Positions 33,658 through 42,598 of a stretch of 64,000 nt of DNA are shown here, piece after piece. A program made the position numbers and the translations under genes. The notes below the pieces were generated by a model. The model saw only the letters and a list, made by a program, of their open reading frames with translations, had not been told where the DNA came from and made no database searches. The stretch spans positions 174,077-238,076 of the forward strand of contig CAZABP010000001.1 of the NCBI GenBank assembly GCA_964483245.1, in the 5' to 3' direction. The stretch comes from CAZABP01 sp964483245. Its GTDB lineage: Bacteria > Planctomycetota > UBA1135 > UBA2386. Numbering within the stretch: position 1 is the stretch's first letter; each line of letters opens with the position of its first letter.

Positions 33658-36188
33658 GCTCCGGACGCCGCCACGCGGCGCCACGGCGAGGGCGCGAGAG
33701 CGCTCCGGCGCCGCTCCGGGGTCCCGTTGCACACCTGCGCCGCGCGCTGGGCCTGCTGCTGCTGGCGGGTGCGGCGGTGGCGCAGGAGCGACCGCTCGAG
33801 CTGTGGCACGACCTGCCCGGCGGGCAGGGCGTCGTGCTCGACGAGCAGCGGGCGCCGATTCGCGGTGCCAGCATCCGGCTCGCGGCGCGGGATCGGCACC
33901 CGTCGCGCCACGCGATGCTGCGCGCGATCCTGGCGCGGCATCCGCTGCCGTCCGCGCGCAGCAACGACGATGGCAGCTTCTTCCTGCCGCTGACGCCGGA
34001 GCAGCGGTTGCTCGGGGACGAGGTCGCAAACCTGTTCGCGCTGGTCGTCGAGCATCCGGGCTACGCACCGTGGATCGAGCCGCTGCCGGGCGGCCTGCGG
34101 GCCTGGCTCGGTTCGCGCGTCGTGCTGCGCCGTCCGGATCCGCGCGATCGCGTGACCGTGCAGATCCCGGATCCGCTGCCCGGCATGCGGCTGTTGATCA
34201 CGAACAGCATCGAGCCGTTGCTGGCGCAGGAGCACGTCGTTCCCTCCGATGGCCGACTCGAGCTCCACCTCCCGCTGGTGCCGGACCCGCTGATCGCCGA
34301 CAGCGATCTGCAGCCGGTCACGGTGTCGGCGCAACTGCTGCATCCCGCGGCGGCGACGAAGGAGTATCCGATCGTGCCGGCGGCGGAACCGATCGCGCTC
34401 GACGTGCCACGCGCGGCCGTGTCGACGCGCTATGCGTTCGTGCGCAGCGATGCGCGTGAGGTGACCGGCCTGCGCGGGCTGTATCGGGCACAGGACCGCC
34501 GGCTGCGCTGGTTCGAGCTCAGCGGCAGCGAAGCGCCGGAGAACGTGTTCTGCCGGCTCGTCGCAGTCGTCGCCGACGGCTGCGCAGCGACCGATCGGCT
34601 GCAGGAAGGGATGCTGCACCCGCTGCCAGGCGGCGGGCGCGCGCCGCGGCTGCAGATCACGGATGCGGACGGCACACCGATCCCGCGGGCACAGATCGAG
34701 CTGTACACGGCGGATGCGTGGGACGGTGTGCTGGGCGAAGGGCGGATCGACACGCGGCCGTTCACGCGACGGCGCTGCGGTGCGGATGGGAGCTGCGAAC
34801 TGCCATCACCGCTGCCGGACGAGCCGGTGTATCTGCTCGCGCGCGCCACTGGCTTCGAACCGATCGCCGTGCTCGATCCGCGCCGCGTCGGCGAGGAGCC
34901 GCTGCGGTTGCAGGCGCTGCGCGCAGTGGATGTCGAGGTGGAGTTCGTGGATCCGGGTGGCGCGCCGATCGCGGGGGGGATGCTGTTGCTCGTGCGCGGA
35001 GCCCCAGCGCAGATCGATACCAGCGATGCGCAGGGACACTTGCTGCTGCCGTCGATCGCCGATGGCAGGCACACGGCACTGGCCGTCGCCCCTGGTTTCC
35101 GCAGCCAGTTCGTGCAGTTCACGCATGCGCCGGACCGCCGCGAGCGCCTGCGCGTCGAGCTGGAACCTGCCGCAGCGGTGCGCATGAATGCGCGCAGTGC
35201 GGCTGACGCACCGGTGGCGTTCCTGCCGCTGCAGTGGTTCGTGCAGGCGGCGCAGCCTGGAATGCCACGCACTGCGCGAGTCTTTTCGGACTCGTTCGGT
35301 CGCATCCACATCCCGCAGGCAACACGGCACGAATCCGGCCTGCTGGCGGTTGCAGGCTCTCAGCAGCGGACCGAGTGCGTTGGCGGCGGCGCGCCGGAGG
35401 CCTTGCTCGTGCCAGAGCTGCGCACGCTGCTGATCGATCCGGGCGAAATCAGCGGATGGAAGCAGTTGGCGTACCGGGTCGGGAACAGCAGCGGCGTGAC
35501 CAATGATGACCGGGGCTGCCGACACCTGCTCGTCACCTGGCCCGTGTTCGGCAAGGAGATGCTGCTGTGGCCGGCCGGCGGGCAGCCACTGCGGATCGAC
35601 GACGAGTGCCTTCCGCAGGGTGACGGCGTCGTGCGGTTGGATCTGCGGCGCTCGCAACGTCGGACTGCACTCCATGTGTTCGATGCGGGCGACGCACGCC
35701 TGCGTGATTTCATCTGCATTCCGCAGTATCCGCCGCAGCTCTGCATCGACGGTGCGACGATGGTCGAGCGGGATGGGGACGAGACGTTCTTCGTGTCCCG
35801 CGACCGACGGGCCTGGAACGTGCTGATCCTGCATCCCGACCACGTGCAGCACGAGCTGCAGATTCCGGCTGCTGGTGACGATGTGCCAATCGAAGCCCGG
35901 CTGCAGCGCGGATCACGGGTCGAGCTGAAGCTACAGCGAGTCGCAGCGGGGAGCGCGAGGTGGATGCTGTGGTTCTACAACACCAACGCACGAGGGCCTC
36001 ACGTGCAGTTCCAGATCGCGCACCGGATCGACGAGGCGCAGGAGGACTACGTGCTCCCATCGCCTGCTGCGTTGCCACAGGGGACGTACCAGCTCTCCAT
36101 CTCCGGACCCGGCATCCGACGCCCTGAGCAGAAGAAGTTCGACTGCGACGGCAAGACGCCCGTGCAGCTCGACCTGACCAAGGACTGA
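33630..36188 (+). CDS. Large exported protein with carboxypeptidase-regulatory-like beta domains
   Basis: Up to 852 residues; the start is uncertain. A GTG at 33630 would overlap the previous gene by 28 bases. No ATG lies near the signal peptide (HLRRALGLLLLAGAAVAQ), which sits about 40 residues in. The body is a string of beta sandwiches of the carboxypeptidase-regulatory/Ig-like type, with units such as VVLDEQRAPIRGASIRLAAR, LQITDADGTPIPRAQIELYT and VEVEFVDPGGAPIAGGMLLL. No catalytic motif is seen. It is probably secreted or surface-attached. Its stop (TGA, 36186-36188) abuts the stop of the convergent peptidase gene exactly (TGATCA). Family level only; function unknown. Confidence 0.7.
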   Translation: MGARGEPLLSSGRRHAAPRRGRESAPAPLRGPVAHLRRALGLLLLAGAAVAQERPLELWHDLPGGQGVVLDEQRAPIRGASIRLAARDRHPSRHAMLRAILARHPLPSARSNDDGSFFLPLTPEQRLLGDEVANLFALVVEHPGYAPWIEPLPGGLRAWLGSRVVLRRPDPRDRVTVQIPDPLPGMRLLITNSIEPLLAQEHVVPSDGRLELHLPLVPDPLIADSDLQPVTVSAQLLHPAAATKEYPIVPAAEPIALDVPRAAVSTRYAFVRSDAREVTGLRGLYRAQDRRLRWFELSGSEAPENVFCRLVAVVADGCAATDRLQEGMLHPLPGGGRAPRLQITDADGTPIPRAQIELYTADAWDGVLGEGRIDTRPFTRRRCGADGSCELPSPLPDEPVYLLARATGFEPIAVLDPRRVGEEPLRLQALRAVDVEVEFVDPGGAPIAGGMLLLVRGAPAQIDTSDAQGHLLLPSIADGRHTALAVAPGFRSQFVQFTHAPDRRERLRVELEPAAAVRMNARSAADAPVAFLPLQWFVQAAQPGMPRTARVFSDSFGRIHIPQATRHESGLLAVAGSQQRTECVGGGAPEALLVPELRTLLIDPGEISGWKQLAYRVGNSSGVTNDDRGCRHLLVTWPVFGKEMLLWPAGGQPLRIDDECLPQGDGVVRLDLRRSQRRTALHVFDAGDARLRDFICIPQYPPQLCIDGATMVERDGDETFFVSRDRRAWNVLILHPDHVQHELQIPAAGDDVPIEARLQRGSRVELKLQRVAAGSARWMLWFYNTNARGPHVQFQIAHRIDEAQEDYVLPSPAALPQGTYQLSISGPGIRRPEQKKFDCDGKTPVQLDLTKD

Positions 36189-37892
36189 TCACCCGCCGAG
36201 CGCGGCCTGCACGTCCGGCGGCGGCGCCAGCGTGAGGATGTGCGCGCGCAGCCGCGCCGCGCGCGCGTCGTCGCCATCGTCGAGTGCGACCGCGTAGCGC
36301 TGCAGACTCTCGACCAGCGGCGTCGCCGCCGGATCCGCCAGCGCCAGCGAGAAGCACGCCGAAGCCGACGTCGTGTCGCCGGCACGCAGGTGGTCGAGCC
36401 CGCGCCGCACACCCGCATCGCCGAACCGCGCCGCGAGCTCCGGCCAGCTCCCGCCGGCCGGCGCCAGCTCGCGGGCGAGCGCGATCTCACGCGCGAGCCG
36501 CTCGCGCTGCGCCTGTTCGTCCGGCGAGTCGACCGGGGTCAGCGCCGCGAGACGCAGAGCTGCATCGTCGAACCGGCCGGTGCGCAGCGACCAGACGACC
36601 CGGTCGAGCGGCCAGGCCGCGATCTCGTGCGCGGCGCTGACCGCCGCCGCACAGAGCAACGTCGCCAGGACCACGAACCGCATCGCGCGGCCGCGCCGCC
36701 AGAACCGGCGCACGAACCCCGGCTCGCGCTCCGCGCGCAGCAGCAGATCGACGCGCCGGATCGTCGTCGGATGGCGCAGGCTGCGTTCGTGCACGGCGCC
36801 CGGCACCAGCTCGCCGACCTTCAGCAGCGCCTCGATGCAGGCGTCCGCGCCGCCGAGCGCCTGCGCCGCGAGCAGATCCGCCTCGTGTTCGCAGCGATGC
36901 GCCAGCGCGCGCACCAGCAGCAATCCGAGTGGGAGCACGACCACCAGTGCGACCAGGACCCACGACGGGTCGAGGTCGCCGGTGTCGGTAGCGAGCACCG
37001 GTTGCAGCAGCAGCAACGGGATCACGACGAACACGAGTGCCAGCAACGCTGGATGCCCGGCGCGCGCATGCGCCACTTCGTGCGCGACGACGCCGCGCAG
37101 GGCGAACGGTTCGAGCAGTGACAGGATGCCGTCCGACAGGATCAGGTAGCGCGGCCAACGCAGCGGTCCGACCAGCGCCGCGTTGACGAGCCGGTGCCCG
37201 GAGTCGAGCGCCAGCACGCTGCGGCGCGGGAAGCCGAGCGCCGCGACGGTCGCGGCGACGCTCGCTTCGTGCCGCCCCGGCAGCAGCCGGCTCGTCGGCA
37301 ACAGCCAGCGGAACGCGAGCGGCAGCAGCAAGGACAACAACAACACCAGGCTCACGCCGCCGGCGAGCCGGCCGAGCGACGTCGCCAACACGAACACCTC
37401 GAGCTCGCGCACTTCGATCAGCAGATCGAGGAGCAGGGTCACGAGCGCGAACGGCAGCAGCAGGAAGCCGAGCAGCACCAGCTGTTCGACGCCGTGCCGC
37501 GGCGCATGCGCGCGCTGCACGGCATGTACGCCGAGCTCCATCAACAGCAGTGGTCCGGCGAGACCCGCAAGCTGCACGAAGTGCGAGCGCCCGGCGATCC
37601 GCAGCACGAGGTCCGGCAGATGGCCCGCGAACAGCAGCAGCGCGTACACACCGGCGATCCACAGCGGCACGAGCCGCAGGCGGCGCACGATGCGGATCGG
37701 GTCGTGCCCGGTGCGCCGCAGCTCCGCGAACGCCGCGCGCCAGGTCCGGTGTGCCAGCCATGCCGGCAGCGCGAGCAGCGGCGACAGCGCGAGCAGGACG
37801 CTCCAGCTTCCTGCACCCGGCAGGCTCCACTCGGTCGCGTCGTGCGCGATCAACAGCAGGAGACCCAGCAGGAACGAGAGCGGCAGCCCCAA
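36189..37892 (-). CDS. M48-family membrane metallopeptidase
   Basis: About 567 residues from a TTG at 37892, six bases after the previous stop, with AGGTGG before it; the start is not certain because no ATG or GTG fits. Several membrane helices (about residues 1-22, 33-50, 70-90, 105-125, 140-160 and more) surround a zinc site HEVAH (in LRGVVAHEVAHARAGH), with a downstream ligand in CEHEADLLAAQALG. This is the HtpX/Ste24-like M48 arrangement, also seen in BlaR1-type M56 proteins. The soluble C-terminal 170 residues are helical. Family M48 members degrade misfolded membrane proteins. The TPR gene just upstream is probably co-transcribed. Confidence 0.8.
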   Translation of the reverse strand: MGLPLSFLLGLLLLIAHDATEWSLPGAGSWSVLLALSPLLALPAWLAHRTWRAAFAELRRTGHDPIRIVRRLRLVPLWIAGVYALLLFAGHLPDLVLRIAGRSHFVQLAGLAGPLLLMELGVHAVQRAHAPRHGVEQLVLLGFLLLPFALVTLLLDLLIEVRELEVFVLATSLGRLAGGVSLVLLLSLLLPLAFRWLLPTSRLLPGRHEASVAATVAALGFPRRSVLALDSGHRLVNAALVGPLRWPRYLILSDGILSLLEPFALRGVVAHEVAHARAGHPALLALVFVVIPLLLLQPVLATDTGDLDPSWVLVALVVVLPLGLLLVRALAHRCEHEADLLAAQALGGADACIEALLKVGELVPGAVHERSLRHPTTIRRVDLLLRAEREPGFVRRFWRRGRAMRFVVLATLLCAAAVSAAHEIAAWPLDRVVWSLRTGRFDDAALRLAALTPVDSPDEQAQRERLAREIALARELAPAGGSWPELAARFGDAGVRRGLDHLRAGDTTSASACFSLALADPAATPLVESLQRYAVALDDGDDARAARLRAHILTLAPPPDVQAALGG

Positions 37893-37897
37893 GCCAC

Positions 37898-38905
37898 CTA
37901 TCTCTTGCGCGGCTCCGGGAACGCCCGCGCCTGCAGCGCCGCGAAGCGCGGGTCCTTGCGCAGCGCGCGCAGCTCCGGATCCTCGACGAACAGCTTGCGC
38001 TCGATGCGCCAGCTCGGATCCGTGTGCTCGTCGGCGTGCAGGTCGACGGCGCGCTTCAGCTCGGCGAACGCGTCGTCGATCCGGCCGGCGAGGCTCAGGT
38101 AGCAGGTCACGTTGTAGTAATCGAGCGGGACGATGCGGCTGCCGTGCTGCTCGCCGGCGCGCAGCCACTGCACGCCATGCTCGGCGGCCTGCCGGTACTC
38201 GCGCAGCTCGTAATGCAGCTCCGCCAGCGCCTTGCGGGCGCCGACCGCGGCAGCTTCGTCCTCGAGCTGACGCTGCAGCTCGGCGAACTGCTGCTCCACG
38301 AAGCTGCGGTCACCCCATTGTGCGAACGCATGCCCGAGCGCCGTGCGCAGCGGTGTCGGCTCGAACTCCTCGTCGTTGGCGATCTGGCGCAGCCGGTCGA
38401 GCTGCTCCTGGGCCGGCGGTCCCGGGAACAGGTCGCGCAGCGCCGGGACCAGCAGCACGCGCCGGTCGCTCGGAAACCACTGCGGCGTGTCGAGCATCAG
38501 CCCGAGATAGACCTCGCCGACCTTCGGCATCAGCGGTTCGAGCGGGGAGTACTGCCCCGCGTAGAACACGCCGCGACCGCTCTCGTGCTTGAGGAAGCTC
38601 AGCGCGACGTCGGACAGCAGCGAATCGAGCGCGCGCGTGCGGCCGCGCAGCGGTTCCGGCAACGACTGCTCGGCGGGACCGCCTTGCAGCAGGCGGCCGA
38701 ACCAGCGCAGTGCCGGTGCGCCCTCGGCGAGGATCGCCTGCGTCGCCTTGCCGCGCAGTTCGACGTCCTTGAGGTCGGATGCCAGCCAGTCGTGGACCAC
38801 CTGCTGCGTCCCCGCGCTCGCGTCCTGCGCCGGCAACGCCGGCGGTGGCGCCAGCGCCGCCGGCGTCACGAGCAACAGCATTCCGGGGCAGCCGCACCAG
38901 CGCAT
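37898..38905 (-). CDS. Exported TPR-like hypothetical protein
   Basis: 335 residues from the ATG at 38905 (MRWCGCPGMLLLVTPAALAP signal peptide). The body is helical, with TPR-like pairs towards the C-terminus (ALAELHYELREYRQAAEHGV, YYNVTCYLSLAGRIDDAFAE). The latter are followed by an element common to many bacterial TPR proteins (DPELRALRKDPRFAALQARA), in which the last repeat reports on residue spacing. It ends six bases before the likely TTG start of the M48 peptidase, so the two probably form one operon and the TPR protein may present substrate to the peptidase. That link is inference. Confidence 0.78.
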   Translation of the reverse strand: MRWCGCPGMLLLVTPAALAPPPALPAQDASAGTQQVVHDWLASDLKDVELRGKATQAILAEGAPALRWFGRLLQGGPAEQSLPEPLRGRTRALDSLLSDVALSFLKHESGRGVFYAGQYSPLEPLMPKVGEVYLGLMLDTPQWFPSDRRVLLVPALRDLFPGPPAQEQLDRLRQIANDEEFEPTPLRTALGHAFAQWGDRSFVEQQFAELQRQLEDEAAAVGARKALAELHYELREYRQAAEHGVQWLRAGEQHGSRIVPLDYYNVTCYLSLAGRIDDAFAELKRAVDLHADEHTDPSWRIERKLFVEDPELRALRKDPRFAALQARAFPEPRKR

Positions 38906-38966
38906 GGGGCGCGGTTGTAGCGTGGCGGGCGCCGTCCTGTGTGCTCCGGAGTGCGTCTGAACTGCC

Positions 38967-39668
38967 TCAGAGCAGCCGGATCGGGTCGTCCGGCGCGTCG
39001 CGGCGCGTGATGCCGCCGACCAGCGCATCGACGACGCGCTGCAACGGCGTCCATGCGGCCGGGTCGGCCGCCGGCATCGCCGCACGGTTCGCCGGCGTGT
39101 CGATCGTGGCCGGCGCCACGACCGTCACCCGCAGCCCTGCGGTGCCGAGCTCCGCCGCGAGACCGCGGGCCCAGGCGTGCAGCGCTGCCTTGCTGGCGGC
39201 ATAGCCGGCCATGCCGGCCGCCGGCTGCTCCGCCGCCGCAGCACCGGTCAGCACGACGGCGCCGGAACGCCGACGCAGCATCGGCGGCACGACGGCGCGG
39301 ACCAGGGTCGCCGCACTCAGCAGATTCGCCTCCAGCAGCTCTGCCAGGGTTCCCGTCTGCTCCGCTGCGAACGGGCCACCACGGAACGTGCCGGCCGTCG
39401 AGACGAATGCCGTGATCGGGCCGAGCGAGTCTTCGACCCCTTTCACGAAACCAGCCGCGGCTTCGGCATCGGTTGCACCGACGACACCGGCCAGCACCCG
39501 GCTGGCCGGCAGATCCTGCATCGCAGGCAGGTGCCGCGGCTTGCGCAGCGCGATGCCGATCCTCGCACCACCGGCGAGCAACACCTGCAGCAGCGCGGAG
39601 CCGACCGCCCCGGTCGCGCCGCTGAGCAGCACGACCTGCGAGGAAAGGACGCTCGCACCGGCGGTCAT
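38967..39668 (-). CDS. Short-chain dehydrogenase/reductase (SDR)
   Basis: 233 residues from the ATG at 39668. The Rossmann start LLSGATGAVGSALLQVLLAG has the TGxxxxxG-type dinucleotide motif, and YAASKAALHAWA holds the catalytic Tyr and Lys (YxxxK). The expected catalytic Ser, about 13 residues before the Tyr, lies in VVLTGAAAAEQPAAG, where it appears to be Ala. The canonical NAG motif reads STAG (AFVSTAGTF). It may be a weak or non-classical SDR, or an NAD(P)-binding regulator. The substrate cannot be inferred. It is short for the family, and no cofactor-specific acidic or basic residue is obvious after strand 2. Confidence 0.8.
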   Translation of the reverse strand: MTAGASVLSSQVVLLSGATGAVGSALLQVLLAGGARIGIALRKPRHLPAMQDLPASRVLAGVVGATDAEAAAGFVKGVEDSLGPITAFVSTAGTFRGGPFAAEQTGTLAELLEANLLSAATLVRAVVPPMLRRRSGAVVLTGAAAAEQPAAGMAGYAASKAALHAWARGLAAELGTAGLRVTVVAPATIDTPANRAAMPAADPAAWTPLQRVVDALVGGITRRDAPDDPIRLL

Positions 39669-39724
39669 GATGCAGGTCTAGGGGAGGGGTTCCGCCGATG
39701 CGAACGCATGCGGATGGGTGCAAC

Positions 39725-40024
39725 TCACGTGCCGGTGCCGCGGCGCTGCAGGTGCTTGAGCCAGGCCGCTTCGTTGGAACACCACATGGCCCAACCGAAC
39801 AGCGAGCCACTGACCAGCATGTGGAAGATGCCCTTTCCGAGCAGTTCGTCGAAGGCTGGCTGAGGGTCCGCCTCCGCGAGAGCCCGGCCAATCGTCGTGA
39901 GTCCAAGCACGAGTCCGAAGCCGAACACACCGTGGCGCAAGATGAACGCGTGCTTCCCCTGCTGACGCCGGGCCTCCCAGCGCGAGATCTGCAGCTCCCG
40001 GCGCGACATCACGTGCGGAGTCAT
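39725..40024 (-). CDS. Small membrane protein of unknown function
   Basis: About 99 residues from the ATG at 40024; an ATG at 40009 is also possible, and neither has a good ribosome site. A basic N-terminus (SRRELQISRWEARRQQGKHA) leads into a membrane segment (ILRHGVFGFGLVLGLTTIGR) and a second hydrophobic stretch (GIFHMLVSGSLFGWAMWCSN), with the loop between them rich in Ala and Glu. The RWEARRQQGKHAFILRHGV part resembles small two-helix membrane proteins found widely in bacteria without a known role. It is transcribed on the same strand as the SDR gene and lies about 120 bases from a long palindrome. Real gene likely; function unknown. Confidence 0.6.
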   Translation of the reverse strand: MTPHVMSRRELQISRWEARRQQGKHAFILRHGVFGFGLVLGLTTIGRALAEADPQPAFDELLGKGIFHMLVSGSLFGWAMWCSNEAAWLKHLQRRGTGT

Positions 40025-40144
40025 AGCCGGCAAACCATCGGTCCGGCAGGTGCCCCCTCAGTGCGGGGGAGTCGAGCATCGACTCACGTCCTCGTGGCGC
40101 CGCTGCCGCGATGCCGGCGCCAGTCGCGCTCCGCCCAGCGCCTA

Positions 40145-40238
40145 CCGGTGCACCGGGTCTCTGAGACCGACTCCGGTACTTCGCGCGGATTTTCTCGCGG
40201 TAAGTGACGGAGTTCGTCTCAGAGATCCCGTGTACCGC
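40145..40238. repeat. Long imperfect palindrome downstream of lemA
   Basis: Two arms of about 44 bases face each other. The left begins CGGTGCACCGGGTCTCTGAG, and the reverse complement of the right begins CGGTACACGGGATCTCTGAG. They share the perfect core TCTCTGAGAC and blocks ACTCCG and ACTT, with roughly four in five positions matching, around an AT-rich centre (ATTTTC). It starts two bases past the lemA stop. It could be a terminator, a REP-like element or a small MITE. No second copy is visible in this window. Confidence 0.8.
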
Positions 40239-40239
40239 T

Positions 40240-40788
40240 TCAGAACTTGACGGCGACCGGCTTCCGCTCGGACGGCTCCTCGATCTCGAAGTACTCCGCC
40301 ATCCGGAAGCCACCCATGCCGGCGAGCAGGTTGGTCGGGAACTGCTCGATCTTGTTGTTGTAGCGCATGACCGAGTCGTTGTAGGCCTGCCGCGCGAAGC
40401 CGATCCGGTTCTCCGTCGACGTCAGCTCCTCCTGCAACTGCAGCATGTTCTGGTTCGCCTTCAGATCCGGATAGTTCTCGCTGACGGCGAACAGCGAGCG
40501 CAGCGTCTGCGTCAGCATGTTCTCGGCCTTGGCGTGCTCGCCGACGCTCTTGGCGTCGACGGCGACCTGCCGCGCGCGGATGACCGCCTCGAGCGTCTCC
40601 TTCTCGTGCTTCATGTAGCCCTTGGCGGTCTCGACCAGATTCGGGATCAGGTCGTGCCGCCGCTTCAGCTGCACGTCGATCTGGCTCCAGGAGTTCTTCG
40701 TCTCGTTGCGCGAGCTGACGAGCCCGTTGTACATCGCAACGACGATGAAGAAGAGGACGACGACGACGCCGAGTACGGCCCAGCCCAT
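40240..40788 (-). CDS. lemA: LemA-family membrane protein
   Basis: 182 residues from the ATG at 40788, with GGAGAAC seven bases upstream. An N-terminal membrane helix (AVLGVVVVLFFIVVAMYNGL) is followed by the LemA signature (SSRNETKNSWSQIDVQLKRR, HDLIPNLVETAKGYM) and the long helices of the family (ENMLTQTLRSLFAVSENYPD, LKANQNMLQLQEELTSTENR). The domain has an extracytoplasmic N-terminus or hairpin topology; its biochemical role is unknown. The gene is downstream of dapF (47 bases) on the same strand. An imperfect palindrome begins two bases after its stop and may end the transcript. Confidence 0.92.
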   Translation of the reverse strand: MGWAVLGVVVVLFFIVVAMYNGLVSSRNETKNSWSQIDVQLKRRHDLIPNLVETAKGYMKHEKETLEAVIRARQVAVDAKSVGEHAKAENMLTQTLRSLFAVSENYPDLKANQNMLQLQEELTSTENRIGFARQAYNDSVMRYNNKIEQFPTNLLAGMGGFRMAEYFEIEEPSERKPVAVKF

Positions 40789-40835
40789 GTTCAGTTCTCC
40801 GTGGAAGGTCGCCGGACTGCGCGCGCGTCCGGGAA

Positions 40836-41669
40836 CTATTGCAGCTCCGGCACCACGCAACGGCCGCTGAAGACCGTACGGGCCGGACCCTCCATCGCAA
40901 GCGTGCTCCCGGTCTGGATCACGGCGAGCTCGCCGCCGCGCAGCTGCACGCGCACGCGCGGGCCGCGCAGCCGTCCGGTCGCGAGTGCGGCTGCCGCAGC
41001 AGCGACGGCGCCGGAACCACATGCCAGCGTTTCCCCGCTGCCGCGTTCCCAGGTTCGCTGCAGCAGTCGGTCCGGCGGCACCACCTGCACGAACTCGACA
41101 TTGACACCATCGCGGAACCGCGGCGAGCGCTGCATCGCGCGGCCGACTTCGGCGACCGGCACGCGCTCCGGATCCTCGTCGACGAACAGGACGGCGTGCG
41201 GATTGCCGACGTCGCAGGCGTGGTAGCGCCACTCGCGCCCACCGTGCGCGAACGGGGCCGGCTCCGGCGCAACCGCGACGGCGCCCATCTCGACGCGCGC
41301 GCCGTGCACGGCGCCGGCAGCATCGGTGAGCAGCGCCACCGGCCGCACTCCGACGTCGGTCTCCACGGCGAACGCCAGCTCGCGCACGTGGCCATGGTCG
41401 TAGGCCAGCTTGGCGAGGCAGCGCAGCCCGTTGCCGCACATCGCGCCGCGCGAGCCGTCGGCGTTCCACATCAGCATGCGGACCGGAGCCTGCGTGCCGG
41501 TCGTCAGCAGGATCAGGCCGTCGCCACCTACCCCGTAGTGCCGATCGGCGATCCAGCGCGCGACGCGCGGGCCAGCAGCGGAATCGAACGGGCGGCGGAT
41601 CGCATCGACATAGACGTAGTCGTTGCCCGCCCCCTCCATCTTCGTGAACTCGAGCTCGCGCCCGGTCAC
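40836..41669 (-). CDS. dapF: Diaminopimelate epimerase
   Basis: 277 residues from a GTG that overlaps the rnhC stop (GTGA). DapF interconverts LL- and meso-diaminopimelate for lysine and peptidoglycan synthesis. Both catalytic cysteines are present, in MCGNGLRC and ETLACGSGAVA, as are the family motifs KMEGAGNDYVYVD, MWNADGSRGAMCGN and VGNPHAVLFV. The length matches the family. The presence of dapF shows that the organism makes meso-DAP and so probably has peptidoglycan, as most Planctomycetota are now known to do. It is co-transcribed with rnhC upstream and perhaps lemA downstream. Confidence 0.95.
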   Translation of the reverse strand: MTGRELEFTKMEGAGNDYVYVDAIRRPFDSAAGPRVARWIADRHYGVGGDGLILLTTGTQAPVRMLMWNADGSRGAMCGNGLRCLAKLAYDHGHVRELAFAVETDVGVRPVALLTDAAGAVHGARVEMGAVAVAPEPAPFAHGGREWRYHACDVGNPHAVLFVDEDPERVPVAEVGRAMQRSPRFRDGVNVEFVQVVPPDRLLQRTWERGSGETLACGSGAVAAAAAALATGRLRGPRVRVQLRGGELAVIQTGSTLAMEGPARTVFSGRCVVPELQ

Positions 41670-42598
41670 GTGTTCTGCATCGGCATCACGCGCTGCGTGT
41701 TGCGGAAGTGCAGCTTCGCCACCTTGCCGAGCAGCTCCTTGCCGCCGACCGCGACGACGCGGCGGGCAGCGGCGTCGACGTTCTCACCCGCACCCTTGGG
41801 CAGGTCACTGGCGCTGGCTTCGACGCACTGTTGCAGCCCGGTCAGGAACCGCGCGCGCGCGATGATCGACGCCGCGGCCACCGCGGGATGACGCTCGGCC
41901 TGCACGACCTGGTGCACCTTCAGCGCGCTGGGATAGCGCGGGCCGCGCGTGCGGATGCCGAGATCGGCGAACGCGTCGAGCATGTCCCGCTCGTCGCCGA
42001 ACCGGTCGACGATGACGGCCTCGGACGGCCGCTTGGCCATCAGCTCCTGCAGCGCACGCGCATGCAGCTCGGCCAGCATCCGGTTCACGTTGCGGACCAC
42101 GGCGTAGCGCGCGTTGTAGGCCTCCGGCTCCAACGTCAGCACCACATGGTCGATGAACTCCGCCAGCATCCCGGCCATCCGTCGCACCCGGTCGTCCCCG
42201 ATCTTCTTCGAGTCGGTGACGCCCATCTGCTTCATCTCCGGCAGATGCACCGGGTCGACGTAGGCAGCGACGACGACGAGCGGTCCGAAGTAGTCACCCT
42301 TGCCGACTTCGTCGGAGCCGATCCGGGTCTCCAGGATCTCGGCGGGGAGCCTCTCTTCGACGACCGGCACCGCATCCTGTGTCCCCAGGAACCGCGCGGC
42401 GAGCATCTGCGCGCCGGCGCCCTGGACGACGACCTTGCCGCTCTCGTAGCAGGTCAGGACAGTGCCGTTGCTGCGCACCGAGAACCGCGCGTACGGCACT
42501 GGCCGCCACTCCGATTCGGGTGGCAACTCGGCGCGCAGCCGGTTCTGCAGGATGACAGCTTGCTTGGGATCGAGCGTGTAGACGAGCGTCTGATTCAC
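41666..42598 (-). CDS. rnhC: Ribonuclease HIII
   Basis: 310 residues from a GTG in a GTGA overlap with the lipoprotein gene; a longer frame upstream lies in that gene. The N-terminal RNase HIII-specific domain (residues 1-80, QTLVYTLDPKQAVILQNRLR) and the catalytic core with IGSDEVGKGDYFGPLVVVAA (DEVGxG of type 2 RNases H), the TDSKKI motif and VIVDRFG/HPAVAAASIIARA are all present. RNase HIII removes RNA from RNA:DNA hybrids such as R-loops. The N-terminal TBP-like domain separates it from RNase HII. The gene shares its operon with dapF and a lipoprotein gene; the link looks accidental. Confidence 0.93.
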   Translation of the reverse strand: MNQTLVYTLDPKQAVILQNRLRAELPPESEWRPVPYARFSVRSNGTVLTCYESGKVVVQGAGAQMLAARFLGTQDAVPVVEERLPAEILETRIGSDEVGKGDYFGPLVVVAAYVDPVHLPEMKQMGVTDSKKIGDDRVRRMAGMLAEFIDHVVLTLEPEAYNARYAVVRNVNRMLAELHARALQELMAKRPSEAVIVDRFGDERDMLDAFADLGIRTRGPRYPSALKVHQVVQAERHPAVAAASIIARARFLTGLQQCVEASASDLPKGAGENVDAAARRVVAVGGKELLGKVAKLHFRNTQRVMPMQNT

